DNA of 64,000 nucleotides, taken from Thereva unica (lineage: Eukaryota > Arthropoda > Insecta > Diptera > Therevidae). The stretch covers positions 106,132,266 to 106,196,265 of the forward strand of contig OX465281.1 of the NCBI GenBank assembly GCA_949987705.1, given 5' to 3'. Positions 1-11,267 of the stretch are shown here, piece by piece (within the stretch, counting starts at the first letter, position 1; every line of letters starts with the position of its first letter). The notes under the pieces were generated by a model. It saw only the letters and a program-made list of their open reading frames with translations, had not been told where the DNA came from and made no database searches. The translations under genes were made by a program, and so were the position numbers.

Positions 1-456
1 TTTTAAGAGTTTTGTATTTTACACATTTGCTACAGAAATAATTTGTAGCATTTCTACTAAAGAAATACGAAATTTTGGTTTTTATCACTTTGATTACTAG
101 ATTGTTGACGTTTCCTGCCAGTCGCATACGCGCTTCTGCCCGGGGAGGTTGTGTTGCTTGCGGCTGCGGAGAACTCTCAATTTATGAATGAAAATGCTCA
201 TATATTTAAAAGAAATTTTTCCAGCAATTCTTTTAATTTATTTTAAATTTAGGGGTGAGAAATATTTAGCATTATTATAGTAAAATTATGCTTATTACAA
301 TGGATAAACTGACTAGGTTGAGCAGGAGTTTTACATGTATTTAAAAGCTCTGCTCAACACATATAAAGCTTAATTAACTTCCCAGCGGGAAAAGGAGCGA
401 ACCAAAAGGAGCATAGAGTGCTCCCGTTGCCATACCCGTTCTATATTCTTTTTATG
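1..456. other. AT-rich non-coding sequence, no gene seen
   Basis: I see no supportable reading frame or structural RNA here. A CCCAGCGGGAAAA string near 382 resembles the 12-bp terminal repeat of the putative element at 9224-9794, so this may be old transposon-derived sequence. No partner repeat is visible nearby. Confidence 0.4.
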
Positions 457-676
457 GGTCGCGCCAAAAGAGTTGATGCCGAGAAAGTCGCGTTTTGCAT
501 GCGCAGTAGAATCCCCGCATGCCTTTCCCGCCCCTTAGCCCAGTTGCAACAAATTTCGAAGGGGAAATATGAAAATACATAAGCGCATTTCCTATCAATA
601 TGGGCGCAATTTTTATTTGTGTGCAGCTTTAATTCCCCCAGCTGCGCGCTCCGGCATCAACTCTTTTGGCGCGACC
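457..676. mobile_element. MITE with 25-bp terminal inverted repeats
   Basis: The first 25 bases (GGTCGCGCCAAAAGAGTTGA... at 457-481) recur as the exact reverse complement at 652-676. The enclosed sequence is short and non-coding. That is the form of a non-autonomous DNA transposon. I could not read a convincing target-site duplication, so the superfamily is left open. Confidence 0.75.
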
Positions 677-693
677 TCTAACATTGCACGTCA

Positions 694-1100
694 CACAGTG
701 GGACCAACTCCAAAAAAGCTGGCTAAAAGTCAAAAAGTGCATTAAATGATCTCAAATTTTACACTCGGGGGTTTTCGGGGTCGCTGATGACGAATCCGGT
801 GTCGAAATTTCGATTTTCAAAATGGCGGACTCAATATGGTTAACATAACCCCTCCAAACAGTCAAAAACCGTTTTGAAAACGTTAACCTTTTTTCACAAT
901 ATTAACGTTTAAAAATAAGCAAAAAGAGTAAAGTAGCAACTACAATGTCTCAGTCCGTAGAAAAAAATCTAACCTGCCGTGACTGATTGCTCACTATTGG
1001 AAGTGTCCTCGAATCATCCCCCCCCCCTCCAAAAAAAACGCAATCTATAAACTTTTTATTTAGACTTTTGGCCAGCTTTTTTGGATTTGGTCCCACTGTG
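694..1100. mobile_element. MITE-like element with 37-bp inverted ends
   Basis: Bases 694-730 (starting CACAGTGGGACCAA) match the reverse complement of 1064-1100 at 35 of 37 positions. The interior has no convincing ORF. The CACTGTGGGAC core also occurs inside the foldback element at 2270-2994, which suggests a shared or related transposon family. The short frames crossing this block on both strands are not supported as genes. Confidence 0.65.
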
Positions 1101-1538
1101 CGTCATTGCGAGGGAGCATACGTTTTTATGCCCAAAAACGCGTTGTTGGAGCATTATAAAAAAGCTTTTTAAAAAAGATATATTCATGGGCGCCTGTGGG
1201 TATGTGATCCGGTATCGAAAAGCTTTTATTTTGTTTACCTTTTGCAGTTGCCTTTTTCTTTCCAAGCCCGAGAGTGGTACAGTCCCCCAACTAAACTCTA
1301 TAAACTTCCAAAGCTGCTTGTCCTCCGTATCGAACGAGAGCCGGGCTATTGAGTTTGCTAATGTCACATTTTATGGGCATGAAGATAATTGTCCGTTTTC
1401 TTTTTTTATATAAAATTTATGAAAACTCCAAGAAAGCTCCCTTGCGAGAGCTCGAAGTGCACTCCCCTGTGCATCGCTCCCAATTTTTCCCACTGGGTTT
1501 ATTCATTCGGCATGCGCGCATCCCTTCCCAAATTATTT

Positions 1539-1570
<32 letters not shown>

Positions 1571-1797
1571 AAAAGAAACAAAGTGTACCAAAGAAGAACA
1601 ATTTCTTTAGTGTACGCATACTGACAACTATTAGGAAAAAAAACTAATAAGTAATATAAAAATAAAATATGTATATAAAAAAGACAAAAAACTATTCCTT
1701 AACTATAATATAAAGCATTAAGAAAGAAATAAGATAAAAAAAATAGGAAAAAAAAAGAAGCAAAGAAAATAAAGATAAAACAAAGATAAAAAACAAA
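1101..1797. other. Non-coding, A/T-rich, short (TTTA)n tract
   Basis: This interval has a small TTTATTTATTTA microsatellite near 1541-1567 followed by an A-rich stretch. Several short frames exist but show no recognisable motif and no conservation inside the window. It may include the 3' untranslated part and A-rich tail of the minus-strand LINE fragment that begins at 1798. Confidence 0.4.
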
Positions 1798-2068
1798 TTA
1801 CATTATATTATATTTTATAACATGGATAAAAAACAATCGTGAACTAAGTTGGAAATTATGTCTAGGAATATTTAAATTAAGAGTCCTATTGGAAGTCGAG
1901 AACGCAATTTTAGTTTTGAGATAAGTAGGGTAATCAGAAAAAATAATTCGATGCAAAAAAATTAACATATTATATTCAAGATAGGACAATAGCGAAAGCC
2001 CTAAAAATTTCCGAGTAAAAGAAGAAATATGATCAAACTTCCTCAGTCCGTAAACATAACGGACAATG

Positions 2069-3177
2069 AGGGGCATTTCACGTGAAGCGGACAACGATAA
2101 AAATGTGAGATTCTGAAATTCATTCACTTTCGGCCTAACTGTACTTCTGGAAGGTGTGAATGTGAACACCTATTTTTTTTGTATTCTGTGGCTTAGTTGT
2201 CAAGTTATGGGCTTCTAAAGAATTTATGCAATGGAAGTACGGTTTTTTCGGAAGCGGTTTTTCGAATTTAAGGGGGTAGACTACAGTAAAATTTTCAAAA
2301 AATTCATTTCTTTTTTTTTTGCTTTAAATTTGAAATCAGCCACCTCGAAAACCACCGAGTTAGAAATTTCATCACAAAATAATCAAGATTTCACGTTTTG
2401 GCCAGAAATTTGGGACTCTGTCCCACAGTGCAATGTTCAAACGCGTTTTTCTCGAAACGATGTGTTTCAAAACGGTGTACATGATATCTCAAGATCTAAT
2501 CAACGAATTGACTTGAAATTTGACACACTTCTTTTATGGATGAGTGCCTCTGGCGTCACGTGGGATTTTGTCAATATCTTGCTTTGTTCAATAATTATTA
2601 ACAATCATAACATGAAATTTGTGCCGAAAAAACGTATTTGCACAAATTTCATGTTATGATTGTTAATAATTATTGAACAAAGCAAGATATTGACAAAATC
2701 CCACGTGATGCCAGAGGCACTCATCCATAAAAGAAGTGTGTCAAATTTCAAGTCAATTCGTTGATTAGATCTTGAGATATCATGTACACCGTTTTGAAAC
2801 ACATCGTTTCGAGAAAAACGCGTTTGAACATTGCACTGTGGGACAGAGTCCCAAATTTCTGGCCAAAACGTGAAATCTTGATTATTTTGTGATGAAATTT
2901 CTAACTCGGTGGTTTTCGAGGTGGCTGATTTCAAATTTAAAGCAAAAAAAAAAGAAATGAATTTTTTAAAAATTTTACTGTAGTCTACCCCCTTTACAAA
3001 TTTTAGTAAAATATTCAACTGAAGTGATTTCTATAGGAAATTCGCCGTTCTTTTCAATTATGAAATCAGATTTGAGATTTGATTTTTTTTTCTTGTAGAA
3101 AACCGGAAGTAAACATTACTTCCATTACATAAATTCTTTACATTTTTTTCGTTGTCCGCTTCACGTGAAATGCCCCT
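2069..3177. mobile_element. Foldback element with 29-bp ends
   Basis: The 29 bases at 2069-2097 (AGGGGCATTTCACGTGAAGC...) are exactly reverse-complementary to 3149-3177. Weaker inverted similarity continues inward (for example GAATTTATG.AATGGAAGTA on both sides) until a near-perfect inner palindrome at 2270-2994. The whole block interrupts a LINE frame. It encodes no transposase and would depend on another element for mobility. Confidence 0.7.
2270..2994. repeat. Near-perfect palindrome, 354-nt arms, 17-nt loop
   Basis: Bases 2270-2623 and 2641-2994 are inverted copies starting AAGGGGGTAGACTACAG, with a 17-nt spacer. The coordinates pair without net indel (each pair sums to 5264). A 130-140 codon frame appears on both strands only because the arms mirror each other; it has no recognised domain. 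The RNA would fold into a long hairpin. Confidence 0.9.
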
Positions 3178-3347
3178 AGAGTTAAATGCATTTGAAAAGA
3201 TACCCATAGAGGCATAATCAAAACGGCCAAACACCGGTATACCATATTGAATAAGAGGCATAAGTAATGATTTAGCTACTTTTTGTTTTGTCAGCAGCGG
3301 AACATAAGGGTGCGTTTCCACTGCAGTCTGAAGACAGTGCGCGCACA

Positions 3348-3728
3348 AGTTATATATTTAGAGTTTAAAGCGATTTTAGACTATCAAATGTAACACAACA
3401 ATAAAACACTTTACTTATTTAGTAGGTACCATTAAAAATCTTTATTGAAAAAAACTTGATTTATTAATTAACAAAACCGACTACACGAATTAAAGATATG
3501 CGACAGACTGACTTAATTTAAATTGAAGTACCTACATGATGGTACTTGTTGCTAGTTAAGCATTTTTTATCTTACAATCTGATACCTTTTCAAGGCTGAG
3601 AAAATGTTTAAGACTTTTTCTCATTACCAATCCGTTGGTCCTGGTTTTAACTGAAGCTTGGGGGTGTCGGGTTGATCCGGCGACGCCGCGACTTCCTCTA
3701 AGTCACGTTGCGCTGTCAGATATATAGC
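3348..3728 (-). repeat. 3' LTR of errantivirus A
   Basis: The block is placed by analogy with the intact errantivirus at 42939-49503. A polypurine tract (minus-strand view of 3729-3742, TTAAAGCGGGGAGG) is followed by a LTR starting AGCTATATATCTGAC, comparable to AGTTATGTCAG in the intact copy. The outer edge falls where the LINE sequence stops, near 3347. Length is about 381 bp against 394 bp in the intact element. The 5' LTR is not in the window, so the edges are inferred. Confidence 0.6.
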
Positions 3729-4409
3729 TCCTCCCCGCTTTAAGTCCGAAGACTCCGGCTTCGTATTGTTTATAATTTTAATGTTTTTATTCTTATTTTT
3801 CCAACAACAAAATATTATTATACCTACTAAAATTACAATTACTAAAATTGTTATGGATATACTACTACCATATATAATTTTCTTATGATATTTAAATTCC
3901 TGTATTTCTTTTGTATTCTGTACATTTTGCCAAATTATTTTCTCGAAATTTATAGGTTTTACATAATTTCGTTTCACTTCATTGATTGGATAAATATGTC
4001 TCTCTAACACAGTTATTTTTCTGTTATAGAATTTTTGATCTTTTATTCCTAAAGTACAGTTGTTGAAATTTATTAGATAATGGCCTGTTAAAGTTATTTT
4101 TCTACTGTCGCAATTTTGCCATAAAATATCCTTATACATATTTTTCAGTAGGATAGTTTCCTCATCAATTTCTTCTACACTTGTCAAGTTATTATGAACT
4201 AGAGTACATTAAAAATACAATTTTTACTCAACTTTAAATCTTTTAATAACATATTCAGCTTTTCCTTTTATTTCTACTATTAATTCATCCTGTTCTTTAA
4301 TCTCAAGCATTTCAGAATTTGGTACTGCTTTTATTATTTGTAATTTTGTAACAATATAATTTTTTGGAATTTTTATTGCGAAAATTAGTATTTCATTTTT
4401 AGCTTTTTC
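3624..4409 (-). pseudogene. env: Errantivirus A env, C-terminal part (broken)
   Basis: The minus-strand product resembles the end of the errantivirus envelope glycoprotein at 47620-49200. Shared features are an LINFNNCT-like motif, a hydrophobic transmembrane segment of about 20 residues (encoded around 3795-3855), a K/N-rich cytoplasmic tail, and a frame that runs through the polypurine tract into the LTR. In-frame TAA codons at 4224-4226 and 4209-4211 disable it. The gene's middle lies at 6761-7134 and its N-terminal part at 35476-35888, separated by later insertions. Confidence 0.75.
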
Positions 4410-5234
4410 AAAAAAAAAAAGCTTATACAGAGGCTCTGTCCGTCTGTCCGTCTGCCCGTCTGTCCGTCTGCCCGTCTGTCCGTCTGAAGCCTACTTTCAT
4501 CTCTGAAAGTACTGCAGATACAGACTTGGGAAATATCTCAAAATGTAGCTCTTGGTCAAAAGACCAAAAACTGAGAAAATGGTCTGGAAATTTCAACCAG
4601 AAGTATATTTAAACTGCAAAAAAGAGCCTTTAAAGAAAATATTGTGACTAATTTTTGTGTTCTAAGGCTTATAACTTCTTAATTATTCATTTTACCACAA
4701 AATTTCTAAGTAATAAATTGTAGATTATTTAATTCTAAACAAAAAGTGTCCTTGCAAATTTCCGGTAAGATGTGCCGTTTCGGAGATATAGTGGAAAACC
4801 CATTTGCATACGTTTTCCAAGATGGCGGCCAAATGGGGGGGGGTTAGAATCCCGAAAATACTCAAACTTAAGCTCACCCTGACCCCCCTACACATCCCAA
4901 AAATAAAACCTTGTCCTGTATTTTTGCAATGTTAAAGTACCATTTCCATGGACTATAAAGGGCTAGGGAAACTCCCTCGTCCGTGGGGCTACGAGTTCGA
5001 TCCTTCGGCTCGCGGTGCTTTTTTTTTCGTCATAATAATTTTTTTTAATTTCCTTCGGGGATTTTGTTTCATATGAAACAAGTTTTTGACATGAATACGT
5101 CTCTAAATTTGCTTCCAGAACAAAAACCGATGATAACGAAATTATGGCATATAGTTTTTATTTGCAGCTCAAAAACTATTGTTTATATTGAATAAAGAAA
5201 TATACCATGACGTTTACATTTGATTTCCTTTTTT
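4410..5234. repeat. Unclassified repeat insert with tRNA-like B box
   Basis: This sequence interrupts env of errantivirus A. It starts with an A-rich run and a (GTCCGTCTGYCC)n tract near 4437-4488. Around 4960-5030 a GAGTTCGATCC string matches the pol III B-box consensus and is followed by a T run. The stretch from about 4960 to 5230 is clearly related to 57085-57420, so this is a dispersed family, possibly a SINE. No ORF is supported. Confidence 0.5.
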
Positions 5235-6760
5235 TTAAGCTATGATGATTATATTGTAGTGTTTGTTAAATACTTTGTTAAGTTTTAGATTACGCAGTCT
5301 CACAATTTATAACCTACATAAGCCTTTAACAAAAACTTTTCAAGATTAATTATATATAGCTTTGGTCAGTGTGATACTTATGAATCTCCATGGCCAAACT
5401 AGGGTGCGGTAAGCCGAATTTTTAACAATAAGACATGTATGTTTAAGTAAAATAATACACCTAATTCTGTTGTGCAAAGTGCACCACATTAGATTTTCCT
5501 CCAATCCAAAGAAAAATGTTTAGATTCGTTTTCTATAGTGTTTACATGTGTGTTGTGCTTTTTTTTTTCAATTTGACACATTCGAATTATTGGCCTCGAT
5601 TCCCAGATCCGGCGGCTTGGAAGTGAGTGCGGATCAATCTCCACTTAATATATTGTCATCCAATCTGAAGTGTTATTCAACAGAAAGAATACCATGAAAA
5701 AGCGTAATTAGTGGCTAGTCTCTAGGCACAACATCCCACTAGTTTTAAGCTATGATGATTATATTGTAGTGTTTGTTAAATACTTTGTTAAGTTTTAGAT
5801 TACGCAGTCTCACAACTTATAACCTACATAAGCCTTTAACAAAAACTTTTCAAGATTAATTATATATAGCGTTGGTCAGTGTGATACTTATGAATCTCCA
5901 TGGCCAAACTAGGGTGCGGTAAGCCGAATTTTTAACAATAAGACATGTATGTTTAAGTAAAATAATACACCTAATTCTGTTGTGCAAAGTGCACCACATT
6001 AGATTTTCCTCCAATCCAAAGAAAAATGTTTAGATTCGTTTTCTATAGTGTTTACATGTGTGATGTGCTTTTTTTTCAATTTGACACATTCGAATTATTG
6101 GCCTCGATTCCCAGATCCGGCGGCTTGGAAGTGAGTGCGGATCAATCTCCACTTAATATATTGTCATCCAATCTGAAGTGTTATTCAACAGAAAGAATAC
6201 CATGAAAAAGCGTAATTAGTGGCTAGTCTCTAGGCACAACATCCCACTAGTTTTAAGCTATGATGATTATATTGTAGTGTTTGTTAAATACTTTGTTAAG
6301 TTTTAGATTACGCAGTCTCACAACTTATAACCTACATAAGCCTTTAACAAAAACTTTTCAAGATTAATTATATATAGCGTTGGTCAGTGTGATACTTATG
6401 AATCTCCATGGCCAAACTAGGGTGCGGTAAGCCGAATTTTTAACAATAAGACATGTATGTTTAAGTAAAATAATACACCTAATTCTGTTGTGCAAAGTGC
6501 ACCACATTAGATTTTCCTCCAATCCAAAGAAAAATGTTTAGATTCGTTTTCTATAGTGTTTACATGTGTGATGTGCTTTTTTTTTCAATTTTACACATTC
6601 GAATTATTGGCCTCGATTCCCAGATCCGGCGGCTTGGAAGTGAGTGCGGATCAATCTCCACTTAATATATTGTCATCCAATCTGAAGTGTTATTCAACAG
6701 AAAGAATACCATGAAAAAGCGTAATTAGTGGCTAGTCTCTAGGCACAACATCCCACTAGT
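5235..6760. repeat. Three tandem copies of a ~509-bp unit
   Basis: Units begin TTAAGCTATGATGATTATA at 5235, 5745 and 6253, giving periods of 510 and 508 bp, and each ends with ATCCCACTAG. The copies differ by only a few bases (T-run length and scattered substitutions), so the expansion is recent. Each unit contains TTGGCCTCGATTCCCAGATC, which is also the terminal repeat of the MITE at 57440-57752. There is no coding potential. Confidence 0.92.
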
Positions 6761-7134
6761 TATATTTAGTAACTCCTGCTTTTAGAAGTCGTAATTTATG
6801 GAAATCTATACTATAGGTGTCTAGTTCTTGTAATGTAAGCATACTTGGATGAATGATATTATTTTTTGCGGCTATAATATTATCGAGAATTTGATTTATT
6901 TTGTTTTTGATATATCTTAATTTAGTTTCCTGATCTAGGAATAAAATTTTATAATGTAATTCTATTACGTTTTGATTAGTAGTATTAATTGACTCTAAAA
7001 TTTTTGTTCGGTCATTTTCTATTAATGTTTTTAGGTCCAGTAACGTTTTATTAAAATGATTGTTAATTTTTATTTGTTGGTTTAATGTCGGTATTGTGTT
7101 GTGATTATTTTCGTCCAGAATTTGTAAATGTTCT
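6761..7134 (-). pseudogene. env: Errantivirus A env, middle part (fragment)
   Basis: Read on the minus strand this 374-bp stretch matches the coiled ectodomain region of the env at 47620-49200. The shared pattern is N..N...L...I..N..FN.T...LK followed by a helical segment. It joins in register with the N-terminal part at 35476 once the insertion and one copy of its TTCT target duplication are removed. It is the remnant of a single env gene cut by two separate insertions. Confidence 0.75.
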
Positions 7135-7371
7135 TATAGCCACCTGTTAACCACGAGGTGGTAGAATTAATTTAAACACTTGCTTTTTATTTTATTTTAT
7201 TTATTCTCTTATTATATATATATTTGTAACGGTGTCACTTGACCGTTGCTGAAAACAATGTGGATCAGGTTCTTTTTTTAATTAAAAAAGTTGGTTCGAT
7301 TTAAATTACTTTATTGCTTATTATTTTCTCTTTTTAAATATTGTATAAATTCTATAAATTCTAAATCCTTG

Positions 7372-7543
<172 letters not shown>

Positions 7544-8349
7544 TTATTTATTTATTTATCCAAATATTTTAGTTTGGGCCAATTCCCTGGTTAGTTTTTT
7601 ATTGTTCTTTCAGAAAATAATTATTTAACCTGAGGCAAATGCACTCAAGGAAAAAATAATAAATTTTCCTTATTAACTTATCTATACAATTTCTCAATTG
7701 GATAGATAAGTTACTTCAAAAAATTGTTGACATGAATATGTCTTATCCCTGGAGTCTATTTGAAAGAATGTGCGGAGACGAAAATCGTTACCATGACTCA
7801 TTACTGTTTAGCATACTTTTAGGATAAATTTTAGAAGCAAATTAAATTTATATTTAACATTGATTATCTATAAGTAGATACGTAACCCTGTTTGCGGGCT
7901 TTGGACATAGATGGCCTTACTTACACTGATTTCCAAAATCCATGTTAAAACTGAGATTCAAGAGCTTTCGAAATATATAAAAGCTGTCTATCAGTTTCGC
8001 TGCTTATGTACATTGAACTTTTGAATTCATGTATATAGCAATCGCATGAATTGGGATACTTTGCGATTGCGCCAGCCGTTCTTTGAGACATAATTTTCGG
8101 AATTTTTGTTGTTGTGTGGTTTAAAAACGATTTTTCAGGTTTAGGGAAAAATTTAGTCGTGGAAGATTTTTATTTTTTTTTTTTTTTTTTTTATGAAATC
8201 ATTTTTTTTGTCTGCAGGTGGATACGGTGCCGCAAATTTTAATTTCTGCTTTGTACAGAATATAAAAAATTTTCTATTTTCGACCAAAAGTTGAGTCTGA
8301 GAAAATTTCAGTAAAAAGTTTAAATTTACATATGGAAGAGGTTTTTATC

Positions 8350-8602
8350 ATATCGAGCCCTTCCCGCTGTTTTATCGTAACCGACAAAAAGTAAAGTTTA
8401 CAGGAGAAGGTTTTTCTTACTTATTTTTGTATCTGTTATTTGTAATGGGCTGAAATTAGTTAGGCTAATTATTTTATTAGTTAGGCTAGTTTATTATCCG
8501 ATTAATGTCAAAATTGGTGGTATGTTTCGAAGTCGTTTGCGGTAAAAAACGAATTTTCGAAAAAATGTCGCTTACGATAAAACGGCGGGAAGGGCTCGAT
8601 AT
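8350..8602. mobile_element. MITE with ~37-bp inverted ends
   Basis: Bases 8350-8386 (ATATCGAGCCCTTCCCGC...) match the reverse complement of 8566-8602 with two mismatches. If the outer ATAT on each side is a target duplication, the terminal repeat starts CGAGCCCTTCCCGC. Because ATAT is self-complementary this cannot be decided from the sequence. Confidence 0.7.
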
Positions 8603-9223
8603 AGTATCCCAGGCAATGAAGTATTTTGCCTCATCATTAAGATTTGATGTTTAATGATATGGGAAAAGTAAAATCTTTCTTTATGTAAAACCATTCCATG
8701 CTAAACTGTCGCACTTTACTCCAAAAGAATATTTCAAAATTTATAACGCACCTGGAATTGTAAGTGCTTTATAAATATAATAAGTCTTGTGCACTCTCTT
8801 CCACACCACCTAAGAGGTCGAGTACAGGCCGCGTTTTTTTATATCGTGGTGTCCCCAGTAGGCATAATTCACGGCTTTCAATCAAAAAGATCCTTTCGCA
8901 TTCAGGCATTGCTTTGGATTTAGGACCTTGGCTATAATGATAGATCTACATAAATATATCATCCTGGAACTGTAAAACAATTGAATACTTCTTTCCAAAA
9001 TTTACAGACAGCATAACAGGGACAGGCTGAAGTGTACTATAAACCGGCTTTACTTAGTATTAACTGGTTTTGTTAATATTCCTCCTCTCATCTTTACAAT
9101 TTTTCCGCAACTGCTTGTACAGGGTCTGTCACGTATGCTAGGACTCCTAATAGTTTGGCGCTATAAAATTTGTAAATAGAGTATTACTAACACCCTATAT
9201 GTAACAAATCAAAGGCTTTACTT

Positions 9224-9794
9224 CCCAGCGGGAAAACTAGCGAGGGGTTACTTAGGTAACCCAAGAATTCGTTAATGATTTGTGTAACCGCTTACATGGT
9301 AATTGTAAAATTCTACTGCAAATTTAGTAAAATGGAGGTCTTTACATTGTAATGGCTAGGTAACCGACTAGGTAATGACTTGTGAAATACTTTCGTTGAA
9401 AATGTGATGTGCTTTTATTATTCTTTGTCTTGTCGAAGCCTCTCTTCCTGAGTTTATTCCGTCCTCCAAATTCGTTCGGTGTGGATCGTGCAGTGAAGTC
9501 AAAACGATATCTTGCTAGTAAAATTCTCACCAAATGTAGCTGAAATGCAATGGTAATTTTGGATAGTAATGTTTTTAATGCTAAAAAGGGTAGCCAGAAT
9601 TTTATTCTGCGTGCCTTACATGGTAATCTATACTACACTTCACCTCTGAAATAAGTCCTCGTTTGTAATGCCTACAGTAAGTACTTACCGCCATAGGACA
9701 TCCCTATGTAAAAGTAAGCTATTATTTCATCACAAAGGTAATGGGTTCATCTCATTATCACCTCGCTTACCTAGCCATTACATTTCCCGCTGGG
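9224..9794. mobile_element. Putative MITE, CCCAGCGGGAAA ends
   Basis: CCCAGCGGGAAA at 9224-9235 is inverted at 9783-9794. Related subterminal motifs follow (GCGAGG, and ATGGCTAGGTAA inside). There is no coding capacity. The support is a 12-bp repeat plus subterminal similarity, so the call is tentative. Confidence 0.5.
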
Positions 9795-11267
9795 TTGTAA
9801 AAACGGAGAATATTTAAACACTTTTATCAGTTTTATCCCGTAAACTTCCGAAGTTATCGTCGAAGGCGAACTGACAATCAATAAATCTTGGTGCTTCCTG
9901 TGTAGATCAACAAATTGCTTGCTAAACATACAACATTCTATCGCCACTATCTCAGTACCATCGAAATAAACCCTCTCCTGACTGCACGGCAATCTTATTC
10001 CCTCAGCACCAAATTAGATAACTCGTCTCACTCCTTCCACCTGCAGCCCTCTTTTCGGGCACTCTACAAAATAGGAATTCGTTTCTAAAAAGAACAACTG
10101 GATTCTGGAATAATCGGTTAGTATTTCCGAGCTCATACAACATCCCAGAATTCAAACGCAGAATTCCTCGTCAATTCCACCTCCCAACGATCATAATGGT
10201 TAACCTATTCCACCCTTGTACTAATCTTACTGCAAGACAATGAACCATGATATGACAATCTAAATAATGGACTAGTTGTACAAGAGTTATTTTGGGAAAT
10301 TTGTTCAAAAATCGTACAACACTTTTCAAGTTTTTTTTTTTTTTGATTTTGATTTGATTCAAGGGTGGTTCACCGCATTGAAAAAGAGGTTATAATAAAT
10401 GTTCCAATTTATTTTTGATATTATTTCATCAAAAATAAAATTTAAACATATAAAAATATTTGAATCATTTTTCAAATACAACCTGTATCTAGGGGTGGTT
10501 GAAAATGACTTATTTCTTCTTAACAATAACAAGCAACCAACCTGCAATCCGGTAGCAGCAACAATTACCCAAAACGTAGAAAAAGCTGCTGTATAAAGTT
10601 TATTTTTAAAATATTACTTCCCTTTAGTTTTATCCCCTTAATGCTTGATAAAATTTGGCTAGATTAAATAAAAATCAACCACCTTCGCAAATAAATATAA
10701 AAAAGAGTGCATTTAATTTGATTATTATAATTATCCTTATCCTTAAAAAGGGGTGTATTTTATATTTATATGGGTGACAAACCTATTTTATTGCAGTCCT
10801 AAAATTTCCTGCTGATTTTCATAATCAGCCACCAAAAAACATGAAGAGAAATAGTTTCAAAACGGTGTTTCGACATCCCTCCCCCTCCCATTCCTTTGCG
10901 TTGCAAATGGACTTTTCGCTACCATGCAAATAAGTCTCATAAAATCAAAAAGTCCGAAAACTGAAAAATCATGAGATTCAATATCTCAAATTTGTATACG
11001 GCACCGCGCCCCAGCCTAACATTTTAATGTTCCAAGAAAATACCTTCTTATGTACAGTTTATTTACAACATCGAAAGCCCTCAGCTTTTTTATTATATAT
11101 TATCGAAACTCCAAACCAAAACTTCCAAATCTTGCAAGTTTTACCGAAAGACCAAACCGCAAAAAGAACACAGACGCCAGCGCCGCCAAACACCAACACC
11201 CGCCATCCTCGCAGGTCCCATGATTACGCATCTACTTATAGATAATCAATGTATTTAATTCTGCATA

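Larger units (their letters stand above)
1798..3346 (-). pseudogene. LINE ORF2 C-terminal fragment, split by a foldback element
   Basis: Two minus-strand pieces (3346-3178 and about 2066-1798) look like consecutive parts of the region downstream of the reverse transcriptase in a CR1/Jockey-type LINE. The first has a PLIQYGIPVFG-like segment ending in AFN. The second has RYVYGLRKFDHIS and later a TLNLNIPRH segment, which is typical of the family's extreme C-terminus. The frame resumes in register on the other side of 2069-3177, so the foldback went into an already resident LINE. The upstream part of the LINE is missing beyond the errantivirus LTR edge at about 3347. The copy is dead. Confidence 0.65.

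Noticed and set aside
987..1610. Several short plus-strand ORFs
   Set aside because: They overlap each other and a MITE, lack motifs, and end in a (TTTA)n tract.
2231..3018. Two near-identical 140-aa proteins on opposite strands
   Set aside because: They are the two arms of the palindrome read from each side; no domain is recognisable.
4437..4488. Possible CRISPR-like or regularly spaced repeat
   Set aside because: It is a simple (GTCCGTCTGCCC)n tract without spacers; the genome is an insect's.
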